From Pseudoxanthomonas sp. (GTDB lineage: Bacteria; Pseudomonadota; Gammaproteobacteria; Xanthomonadales; Xanthomonadaceae): a stretch of DNA of 43,491 bases. Shown here one piece after another: positions 7,809 to 14,407 of the stretch; position 1 is the stretch's first letter; each line of letters begins with the position of its first letter. The stretch covers positions 39,056-82,546 of the forward strand of contig JAGHZW010000088.1 in the NCBI GenBank assembly GCA_017745195.1, read 5' to 3'. The position numbers and the translations under genes were made by a program. Under the pieces are notes generated by a model, which saw only the letters and a list, made by a program, of their open reading frames with translations, was not told the origin of the DNA and did not search any database.

Positions 7809-8414
7809 TCAGCGGCTCCCGGCGCGCGCGATGTCGGCGAGTACCTGGCCGACGTTGGCCTGCGGATCGACGTCCCGGTAGCGACGGGCCACGGTGCCGC
7901 CCGCATCGACCAGGAAGGTTTCGCGGCGTGCGTAGTCGCCGCGGCCTTCGCGCCAGGCGAGCACGCCGTAACGTCGCGCAACCTCCTTGCCTGCATCCGA
8001 CAGCAGCGGAAACGGCACGTGGTATCTGTCGGCGAACTCGGCCTGCGAGGCGACCTCGTCCAGGCTGACCCCGACCACCCGCGCCCCGGCCTTGCGCAGG
8101 GCGACGATGTCGTCGCGGAACGCGCACACTTGGTCGGTGCACCCGCTGGTGAACGCCTTCGGATAGAAGTACAGGACCAGCCAGCGTCCGCGGTAATCCT
8201 GCAGGCGATGGATCTTGCCGTGCTGGTCGGGCAACGCGAAGTCCGGCGCGGCGTCGCCGGCCTCGGGCCCTCCGTCCGGCGCGGGCGCGGATGCGGGTGC
8301 TGCGCCGCCCGGTTCGCGTCCGCCGGCCACCGGCGCAGCGGACACCACGGCCACCACACACAGCAGCAACGCCCCGGCGAACCGGCGCGCGGCCACCCGT
8401 TCGCGTGCCGTCAC
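7809..8414 (-). CDS. secreted Bcp/PrxQ-type peroxiredoxin
   Basis: 201 residues, GTG start. The first about 27 residues (RFAGALLLCVVAVVSAAP) form a probable signal peptide, followed by an Ala/Pro/Gly-rich linker to about residue 55 and an AhpC/TSA domain. The peroxidatic Cys92 lies in FTSGCTDQVCAFRD and the resolving Cys97 is five residues on, the atypical 2-Cys PrxQ/Bcp arrangement. The usual TPGCT Pro is replaced by Ser. Such enzymes reduce H2O2 and organic peroxides with thioredoxin-like donors; here the likely donors are the periplasmic TlpA/DsbD proteins of the same operon. The start overlaps the YceI stop as GTGA (8411-8414). It is the last gene of the minus-strand redox operon. Confidence 0.88.
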   Translation of the reverse strand: MTARERVAARRFAGALLLCVVAVVSAAPVAGGREPGGAAPASAPAPDGGPEAGDAAPDFALPDQHGKIHRLQDYRGRWLVLYFYPKAFTSGCTDQVCAFRDDIVALRKAGARVVGVSLDEVASQAEFADRYHVPFPLLSDAGKEVARRYGVLAWREGRGDYARRETFLVDAGGTVARRYRDVDPQANVGQVLADIARAGSR

Positions 8415-8992
8415 GCGCCCGCCTCGGCCAGCGCCACCAGCTCGATGCGGATCTCCAGCTCGTCACCGATGTTGGGCAGCTGCTGGACCAGCCCGAAGTC
8501 ACTGCGCTTGATCCGCGTGCTCGCTTGCACGCCCAGCGCCGGCACGTTCTTGGCCGGATGTACGCCGGCCTTGTTGACGACGGCATCGAGCACGACCGGC
8601 TTGGTCACGCCGCGCAGGGTCAGCTCGCCGTTGACGCGCAGGCGGCCATCGCCGGTGCGCTGCACGCCCGTGCTGACGAAGGTCGCTTCCGGGTGGCTGG
8701 CGGCATCCAGGTAGTCCTCGCGCTGCACACGCTGGTTGAGCTTGTCGACCTGCCCGTCGAAGCTGGACACGGGCAGCACCACCTTGACCGACGACGCATC
8801 CGGCCTGGCCGCGTCGTACACCACGTGGCCACTCGCCTGCAGCCGCGCCGACGGATGGGCGAAACCGAGGTAGTCCCAGCTCACCCGCACGTCGGTATGG
8901 CTGGAATCGATGGTGTAGTCCACCGGCGCGGCGCTGGCGGCGGCACTGGAGGCGAGCAGGATGGCGGTGGCGAGGATGTGACGCGGGTTCAT
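8411..8992 (-). CDS. periplasmic YceI-family lipocalin-like protein
   Basis: 193 residues. The signal peptide MNPRHILATAILLASSAAASA is followed by VDYTIDSSHTDVRVSWDYLGFAHPSA, the typical YceI opening. Further family motifs follow: FDG.VDKLNQRVQREDYLDA..HPEATF.ST, GELTLRGVTKPVVLD and RIKRSDFG. The fold is an antiparallel barrel that binds isoprenoid quinone-like or polyprenyl lipids. YceI genes often accompany cytochrome b561 or stress genes. The ATG at 8992 was chosen because it gives an intact signal peptide. It lies 40 nt downstream of a TlpA-like gene and is coupled to the peroxiredoxin gene by a 4-nt overlap. A lipid or quinone carrier role in the redox operon is only an inference. Confidence 0.92.
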   Translation of the reverse strand: MNPRHILATAILLASSAAASAAPVDYTIDSSHTDVRVSWDYLGFAHPSARLQASGHVVYDAARPDASSVKVVLPVSSFDGQVDKLNQRVQREDYLDAASHPEATFVSTGVQRTGDGRLRVNGELTLRGVTKPVVLDAVVNKAGVHPAKNVPALGVQASTRIKRSDFGLVQQLPNIGDELEIRIELVALAEAGA

Positions 8993-9032
8993 GCGGGATC
9001 TCCTGGTGGTGGTTTGGAAAATGAGACGGCAA

Positions 9033-9548
9033 TCAGCGATGCAGTGCGCCCTGCCAGGCGGCCAGTTCCGCGGCCGTGAGCGGGCCGGCCTTGCTGCGCA
9101 CCACGCGCCCCTGCGCGTCGAGCAGCACCGAGTACGGCAGCACGCCCTGGCGATTGCCGTAGCGGGCCGAGCTGCCGCTGTCGCCGTAGTCGACCGCCTC
9201 GAGCAGCACCGGATAACGCACCGGCCGACGCGACAGATAGGCCTGCACGCTGGCGGCTTCGTCCAGGGCGATGCCGACCACCTGGATCCCGCCGGCGCGC
9301 GATTGCGCATGGGCGAAGGCATCCAGGTCCGGCATTTCCTTGAGGCAGGGGCCGCACCAGGTCGCCCAGTAGTTGAGCAGCACTGGTTGCCCGCGCCACT
9401 GGCTCAGGCTGCGGGCCTTGCCTGACAGATCGGGCAGGCGCAGTTCGCCGGCGCCTGGAACGGGTTCGGCCGCCGCCGCCGCGACGACGGAAACGAGGAG
9501 CACTGCGGCGAATGCGCCGGCACGGAAAGCTCGGCGAAACAGGGTCAC
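9033..9548 (-). CDS. TlpA/ResA-like periplasmic thioredoxin
   Basis: 171 residues, GTG start overlapping the dsbD stop as GTGA (9545-9548). The signal peptide spans residues 1 to about 27. The thioredoxin fold has YWATWCGPCLKEMPDL, with the redox pair Cys65/Cys68, and a cis-Pro motif near VLPYSVLLD. TlpA/ResA/DsbE proteins use this fold to reduce specific periplasmic disulfides, for example in apocytochrome c or copper chaperones, and are re-reduced by DsbD/CcdA. Being directly downstream of dsbD and near a c-type cytochrome gene, it may act in heme-protein maturation or feed the peroxiredoxin; the sequence does not decide between these. Confidence 0.92.
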   Translation of the reverse strand: MTLFRRAFRAGAFAAVLLVSVVAAAAAEPVPGAGELRLPDLSGKARSLSQWRGQPVLLNYWATWCGPCLKEMPDLDAFAHAQSRAGGIQVVGIALDEAASVQAYLSRRPVRYPVLLEAVDYGDSGSSARYGNRQGVLPYSVLLDAQGRVVRSKAGPLTAAELAAWQGALHR

Positions 9549-11362
9549 GAGTTGTCTCCCTGCAGTGCGGCTTCGACCTGGGCCCGGGTGGGCATGCTGG
9601 GCAACACCACGCCCTGCGCCTGTCCCGGATGGAAGACCACGTACAGCGGCACGCCGACGGCACCGTGCTGTTCCAGGAATCGCGTGATCTGCGGATCCAT
9701 GCGCGTCCAGTCACCCTTTACGTAGACCGCGCCCCGCGCAGCAAGCGCTTCATGGAAAGCGTCGGTGGCAAACAGCCGGCGCTCGTTGGCCTTGCAGGTG
9801 ACGCACCAGTCGGCGGTCATGTTCACGAACACGGTGCGGTTCCCGCCACGCAGTTCCGCAAGCCGTTGCGGCGAGAACGCGACACTGCCGTCGATGGTGG
9901 CCTGGGCCGCATCCGCCGGTGCCGGCAGGCGATGGATCTGCCACAACGGCCACAAGGCCAGCAGCGACAGCGACAGTGCGAACGGCCGCCATTGCGGTCG
10001 GCGCGCGTAGCGCAGGCGTTCGCCCGCCCACAGCGAGAACGCCAGCAGGACCAGGCCGGTGAACAGCCAGGCCAGCGCATCGCTGCCCTGCTGGCGGCTC
10101 AGCAGCCAGGCCAGCCACGCCGCTGTCGCATACAGCGGGAACGCCAGCGCCTGCTTCAGGGTTTCCATCCACGGGCCAGGACGCGGCAAGCGCGACGACA
10201 GCGCCGGCACGAAACCCACCAGCAGGAACGGCAGCGCCAGCCCCAGACCCAGCGCGAGGAACAGCGACAGCGCCGCCCTCCCTGACAGCGCGAACGCCGC
10301 GGCCAGCGCCGCACCCATGAACGGCGCCGTGCATGGACTGGCAACGACCACCGCGAGCACGCCGGTGAAGAAGTCACCCGACAGGCCATCGCGCGAGGCC
10401 AGTCCCTGACCGACGCCGGCGAGACGGGTGCCGAAAAGCACGGCGCCGGACAACGCCAGGCCGAGGCCGAGCATGACGTAGGCCAGCAGCGCGACCACCA
10501 TCGGTTGCTGCAACTGGAAGCCCCACCCCAGCACGAGCCCTGCCTGCCGCGCCACCAGCGCGGCGCCCCCCAGTGCCGCAAAGCTGCCGAGAACTCCGGC
10601 CGCATACGCCAGCGCGCGCCGACGCGCCTGCGCTGGATCGAAGCCGGTGCCCGCCAGCGACAACACCTTCAATGACAGCACTGGCAGCACGCACGGCATC
10701 AGGTTGAGCAACAGCCCGCCGGCCAGCGCCAGCAGCAACAGGCCGGCCAGTCGTACTGCTCCTGGCCGGGTGCGCGCCGGATCGGTCAGCGCGGCCGGCT
10801 CGTTCGAGCCCGGCGCATTCGATCCCGGAGCATCCGCCTGGTCCACAACGGTCAGCGCCGCGGACGGCCGCTCCGGCTCGATGCGTCCATTGACGAATGC
10901 GAGGGTCGTCGCGTGCGGCGGATAGCAGACTAGGGGCTCCACCTCGTGGCAGCCCTGCACCACCACCCGCAAGCGGGTCGGCGAAGCCACGGCGCCAGCG
11001 TGCGCCGCGGTGAAGATCAGTCCGGCCTGCAGGTGATCGCGATAGACCTCCACGTCCCCGAAGTTCTCGTCCTGCTTGGATGCACCCGCCGGAAGTTCCA
11101 CCGCCTGCAGGACGCGATCACCTTCGACCACCTCGATCCGGATCCGCTCGCGGTACAGGTAGTAGGCATCGGCGATGCGCCACTCCAGCCGCACCCGGTC
11201 CGGCCCTTCGGCGCGTGCCGCCAGCTTGAACGCCTCCGCGACCGGCAACAGCCCTTCCTGCGCGACGGCCTGCGCCCGCGTCGGTGGCGATGCCAGCGCG
11301 ATGGAGATCAGCAGCACCAGCCACGCCGCACGCGCCACGCTTCGGCCGATACCGGCGCTCAT
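9545..11362 (-). CDS. dsbD: thiol:disulfide interchange protein DsbD
   Basis: 605 residues with all three parts of the family. The signal peptide (to about residue 30) precedes the alpha domain with its cysteine pair Cys138 and Cys146 (QGCHE...VCYPP). The eight-helix membrane core has the redox cysteines in MPCVLPV (Cys224) and SPCTAPFMG (Cys344). The C-terminal thioredoxin domain has DWCVTCK (Cys520/Cys523). It passes electrons from cytoplasmic thioredoxin to periplasmic partners. A Pro/Ser/Asn linker near 178-190 (ADAPGSNAPGSNEPA) separates alpha from the membrane part. The start overlaps the di-heme peroxidase stop as ATGA (11359-11362), so the operon is tightly coupled. Confidence 0.97.
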   Translation of the reverse strand: MSAGIGRSVARAAWLVLLISIALASPPTRAQAVAQEGLLPVAEAFKLAARAEGPDRVRLEWRIADAYYLYRERIRIEVVEGDRVLQAVELPAGASKQDENFGDVEVYRDHLQAGLIFTAAHAGAVASPTRLRVVVQGCHEVEPLVCYPPHATTLAFVNGRIEPERPSAALTVVDQADAPGSNAPGSNEPAALTDPARTRPGAVRLAGLLLLALAGGLLLNLMPCVLPVLSLKVLSLAGTGFDPAQARRRALAYAAGVLGSFAALGGAALVARQAGLVLGWGFQLQQPMVVALLAYVMLGLGLALSGAVLFGTRLAGVGQGLASRDGLSGDFFTGVLAVVVASPCTAPFMGAALAAAFALSGRAALSLFLALGLGLALPFLLVGFVPALSSRLPRPGPWMETLKQALAFPLYATAAWLAWLLSRQQGSDALAWLFTGLVLLAFSLWAGERLRYARRPQWRPFALSLSLLALWPLWQIHRLPAPADAAQATIDGSVAFSPQRLAELRGGNRTVFVNMTADWCVTCKANERRLFATDAFHEALAARGAVYVKGDWTRMDPQITRFLEQHGAVGVPLYVVFHPGQAQGVVLPSMPTRAQVEAALQGDNS

Positions 11363-12363
11363 CGCCGCACCGCCGTGTCGGCAGCAGCAGCGAAGCGGTC
11401 GTCGGTCAATGCCACCAGGAAACTTTCCAGGTCGTCCACTTCGGCCGCGCTCAGCTGCAGCGGCCCGGTGATCGACGCGTCGCGCCCGTGCGCGTCCGGC
11501 ACCACCTTGTCGGGGTTGTTGTAGTACTCGATCACCTGGCGCAGGGTCGCGAACATGCCGTTGTGCATGTACGGCGCGGTCACTGCCACGTTGCGCAGCG
11601 AAGGCACCTTGAACTGGCCATCGTCGGCCGGGTCTCCGGTGATCGCACCGCGGCCGCGATCACCAAGCGCGACCCGGTTGAACAGGCCGATGTTGCGGAA
11701 CCGGTCGGAGGTGAAGTCCTCGCCGGAATGGCACTCGGCGCACTTCCCCTTCCCGATGAAGACCAGCCGGCCACGCTTGGCCGACTCGTCGATCGCCGCG
11801 TCGTCGCCATGCGCGTAGCGGTCATAGGGCGAGTCTGTGGTATCGAGCGTCTTCTGGAAGGCCGCGAGAGCGCGTCCGAGCGTGCGTGCCGTCGCCGGTC
11901 CGGCGTAGGCAACGCGGAACGCTTCGGCATAGCCCGGATCGCTGTTGAGCCGGCGCAGCGCCTCGTCCAGCGGCAGGTCCATCTCCAGCGGATTCTCGAT
12001 CGGGAAGACAGCCTGGTCCTCGAGGGTTTCGGCACGCCCGTCCCAGAACATCGAGGTGCGGCCGGACGTGTTCATGACCGTGGGCGTATTGCGCGTGCCC
12101 AGGCGCCCGGAAACCCCGGGACTGACCGCGACCGTGTCGGCGAAGGCGTGCTCGGGCTTGTGGCAGGACGCGCAACTGACCGTGCGATCACCCGACAGCA
12201 GCGGATCGAAGAACAGGCGCCGCCCCAGTTCGACCCGCGCCTCGTGCGGATCGATGGGCGCAGGCACCGGTGCGGCCAGCGACGCGGACGACTGCCACGG
12301 CGACGACAGCAGCGCGGTGGCGGCGATCAGGATGGCCATCGGAATCGGGAAACGGGAGGACAC
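11359..12363 (-). CDS. di-heme cytochrome c peroxidase (CcpA/MauG family)
   Basis: 334 residues from the GTG at 12363, which has GGAG 5 nt upstream. A longer ATG frame from 12411 would run into the upstream gene. A signal peptide (MAILIAATALLSS...SLAAP) is followed by two c-type heme sites, C64ASCH68 and C208AECH212. Family motifs are GRRLFFDP, GTRNTPTVMN, MFWDGRAETLEDQA..P..NPLEM, KVPSLRNVAVTAPYMHNG and a YYN helix. These enzymes reduce H2O2 or, in MauG relatives, oxidise protein side chains. Met266 and Met270 lie in the region that supplies a distal ligand in related proteins, so the axial ligand class is unclear. It sits between two DsbD-type genes. Confidence 0.93.
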   Translation of the reverse strand: MSSRFPIPMAILIAATALLSSPWQSSASLAAPVPAPIDPHEARVELGRRLFFDPLLSGDRTVSCASCHKPEHAFADTVAVSPGVSGRLGTRNTPTVMNTSGRTSMFWDGRAETLEDQAVFPIENPLEMDLPLDEALRRLNSDPGYAEAFRVAYAGPATARTLGRALAAFQKTLDTTDSPYDRYAHGDDAAIDESAKRGRLVFIGKGKCAECHSGEDFTSDRFRNIGLFNRVALGDRGRGAITGDPADDGQFKVPSLRNVAVTAPYMHNGMFATLRQVIEYYNNPDKVVPDAHGRDASITGPLQLSAAEVDDLESFLVALTDDRFAAAADTAVRR

Positions 12364-12382
12364 GGCGGCTCCGGTGCGGCGT

Positions 12383-12868
12383 TCATTCCAGCGCGATCGC
12401 GAACGGCTCATGGAACAGCGTGCACAGGCCGCTGGCCTCGAAGCAGCTCTGCCCGTCGAGCACGCCCTTCACCTGGCGCGCGCCCGGCGCGACGCGCACG
12501 CGCTGGCGGAAGGTCGCGCTGCCGTCGAAATACGTGTAGCGGTACTCGCCGGCGAAATTGCTGCCGGTACGCGAACGGGCCCCGTCCGAGCGCACCGGCT
12601 GCAGCGCCTGTCCGCCACCCTGCACTGCCAACCGCGCCGGCCGTGGACCGAAGTCGCCGGGCTCGAAGTCCGATGCGTAGACGATCCAGCCTTCGTCCAC
12701 CCGCGCGCTGAGCACGAGCTCCACCTCGTCGTCCGCGCCGGCGACGCGTTCGACCCGTTCCTGCCAGTGCAGCGTGCCCGGCTCTTCCTGCGCCCGCAGT
12801 GGCGCGGCGGCCGGGACCGTTGCGAGCAGGCACAGGCTCCACGCGGCAGACACTCGTCGCCTCATCAT
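12383..12868 (-). CDS. orphan DsbD alpha-domain-like periplasmic protein
   Basis: 161 residues. The ATG at 12868 is preceded by a good GAGGAAAGG ribosome site; a longer frame from 12910 lacks one. The signal peptide MMRRRVSAAWSLCLLATVP...RA is followed by one immunoglobulin-like domain matching the N-terminal (alpha) domain of DsbD: GWIVYASDFEPGDFGPRPARL, Y.Y.YFDGSATF.QRV.V and the pair Cys142/Cys149 in GQSCFEASGLCTLFHEPF. No membrane or thioredoxin part follows. In DsbD this domain is the hub that hands electrons to periplasmic substrates, so a free copy beside a complete DsbD could be a mobile carrier. It lies 48 nt after the TlpA-like gene and 19 nt before the di-heme peroxidase. Confidence 0.85.
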   Translation of the reverse strand: MMRRRVSAAWSLCLLATVPAAAPLRAQEEPGTLHWQERVERVAGADDEVELVLSARVDEGWIVYASDFEPGDFGPRPARLAVQGGGQALQPVRSDGARSRTGSNFAGEYRYTYFDGSATFRQRVRVAPGARQVKGVLDGQSCFEASGLCTLFHEPFAIALE

Positions 12869-12916
12869 CCTTTCCTCGTCCAGGAGCGCGCCTCGTGCGC
12901 GGCGCGCCATGTCTGA

Positions 12917-14248
12917 TCAGCGGGCGATTGCCAGCTGCGCCTGCGCTGCCGGTTCCGCGGCGCCGGCCGTGCTCGCGTACGGATCGGGCTCGGCCAGCAG
13001 CTGGTCCAGCAGCGCGTTGAACCTGGCCACGTACTGCTCGTGGTATTCGCCGGTGACCGTGCCGGTATAGCCGGTGTAGATCTGGCGCACCTCGCCCTTG
13101 CGGTCGATGATGATCGTGGTCGGGAACGCCGCCATGTAGTTCAGGCCCTTGAGCTTCTCGGTGGCAACCTTCTTGTCGGCCAGCCCGCCGAACACGATGT
13201 CGTACCTGACGTCGAAGTACTGCTTGAACTTGCCCAGCACCTTCTGGAAGTACGCGAAGCTGTCTTCCTGCTCGAACGCCACCGCCACCGCCTCGACGCC
13301 GCGTTCGTGGTTCTGCTTGAACCAGGGCGCCAGGAAATAGGTCTGGTCGGTGCAGTTCGGGCACCAGGTGCCGATCACCTCGACGATCACGACCTTGCCC
13401 TTGTACTTGGGATCGGTCAGCGAGACCTGCCTGCCTTCCAGGTCGGGGAAGCTGAAGTCGATGGTCTTCTGGCCGTCCTTGAGGTAGGTCAGCTGGTACG
13501 GGTCGGGCAACTCGACGTTGGCGTCCTTGCGGCCCTCGAAGCGCACCACGTTGTAGATGCCGCTTCCGAAGGCGCCCTGGATGTTGCCGTCCTCGTCGAT
13601 CGTGCCCTTGATCAGGCGCGGGCTCGGGCCGCTGAAGTGCGACAGCCAGAAGCGGTTGCCCTGCACGGTCCCCTCCAGTTCGCGCGTGTCGCCGACCACC
13701 GTCATGAACACGCCGCTGAGATGGTTGCCGTCCTGCTTGAGCAGCGCGACCTGCTCGCGCTTGTCGGCGCGTGCGGATTTGTCCAGCTGCAGCACCGCCC
13801 ACTTGCCGTTGAGGTCGCCCTGCGGCGCCCGGTCCTTGCCCGGTTCGACGAAGCGCCAGTTCTTGCCGTACTCGGCGGTGAACGGGATATTGCGCGCGCC
13901 CTGCCGATGCGGCACCAGGTCGCGGTATTCACCGCGCAGGGTCTTGCCATCGACGACGGTGAACACCAACGCCGCGTCGTAGGTGTTCATCGGCACCGAC
14001 AGGGTATCGTCGGAAACACGCTCGACCACGAAGTTGTCGCGACGCGTGCCGTTCACCAGGGTGAACTTCGCGTCCTTCGCGTCCTTGCCCTTGACCTCGA
14101 AGTTGAACGGGATCGGATCGCCGTCGACGTTGAACTCGCCGCGCCAGACGCCTTCCTGCGGGAATTTCGCCGCGGCGTGCGCCGCCCCGGCCACCACGAT
14201 CGAAAGCACCACCGCGCCCAGGCGCAACAACGGCCTCGCACTATTCAT
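12917..14248 (-). CDS. periplasmic TlpA-like protein with large N-terminal domain
   Basis: 443 residues from the ATG at 14248, with GAGGTG just upstream. The signal peptide spans 1-27. Residues about 28-260 are beta-rich with no recognised domain; two similar stretches (GVWRGEFNVDGDPIPFNFEV and the DLNGKWAVLQL...LSGVFMT region) hint at a lipocalin-like or repeated barrel. Residues about 265-420 are a thioredoxin fold with GTWCPNCTDQ (Cys296/Cys299), a cis-Pro near AAFPTT, and an 'IIDRKGEV' strand as in TlpA/AhpC relatives. The tail is Ala-rich. The WCPNC motif resembles MauD-type proteins that assist maturation of periplasmic enzymes. It is the first of seven close-packed genes, with the TonB receptor 159 nt upstream. 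Confidence 0.85.
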   Translation of the reverse strand: MNSARPLLRLGAVVLSIVVAGAAHAAAKFPQEGVWRGEFNVDGDPIPFNFEVKGKDAKDAKFTLVNGTRRDNFVVERVSDDTLSVPMNTYDAALVFTVVDGKTLRGEYRDLVPHRQGARNIPFTAEYGKNWRFVEPGKDRAPQGDLNGKWAVLQLDKSARADKREQVALLKQDGNHLSGVFMTVVGDTRELEGTVQGNRFWLSHFSGPSPRLIKGTIDEDGNIQGAFGSGIYNVVRFEGRKDANVELPDPYQLTYLKDGQKTIDFSFPDLEGRQVSLTDPKYKGKVVIVEVIGTWCPNCTDQTYFLAPWFKQNHERGVEAVAVAFEQEDSFAYFQKVLGKFKQYFDVRYDIVFGGLADKKVATEKLKGLNYMAAFPTTIIIDRKGEVRQIYTGYTGTVTGEYHEQYVARFNALLDQLLAEPDPYASTAGAAEPAAQAQLAIAR

Positions 14249-14336
14249 CACGCACCTCGCTTGGATACAGGGAATGGATGCCACCGGGCAGGTGACTGTA
14301 GGGACCGCCGCGATGCCGGGTCCACGCCGCAGCGCG

Positions 14337-14350
14337 CGCCATGCATGGCG
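14337..14350. repeat. 14-bp palindrome upstream of the TlpA-like gene
   Basis: CGCCATGCATGGCG is a perfect palindrome located 88 nt before the start codon, in the 159-nt gap after the TonB receptor gene. It may be an operator or a 5' UTR hairpin. No promoter boxes could be assigned with confidence. Confidence 0.45.
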
Positions 14351-14407
14351 TTTGGTCATGAGCAGATCGCCGGGGAGACTGTGCAGGGCCGGCAGCGTGC
14401 GTCGCGG

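Noticed and set aside
12364-12411. ATG start of the di-heme peroxidase at 12411
   Set aside because: It would overlap the upstream gene by 29 nt and put an Arg-rich stretch before the signal peptide; the GTG at 12363 has a good GGAG site.
9033-14248. A methylamine dehydrogenase (mau) cluster
   Set aside because: MauG-, MauD- and DsbD-like proteins are present, but there are no MauA/MauB subunits, amicyanin or MauE-type protein.
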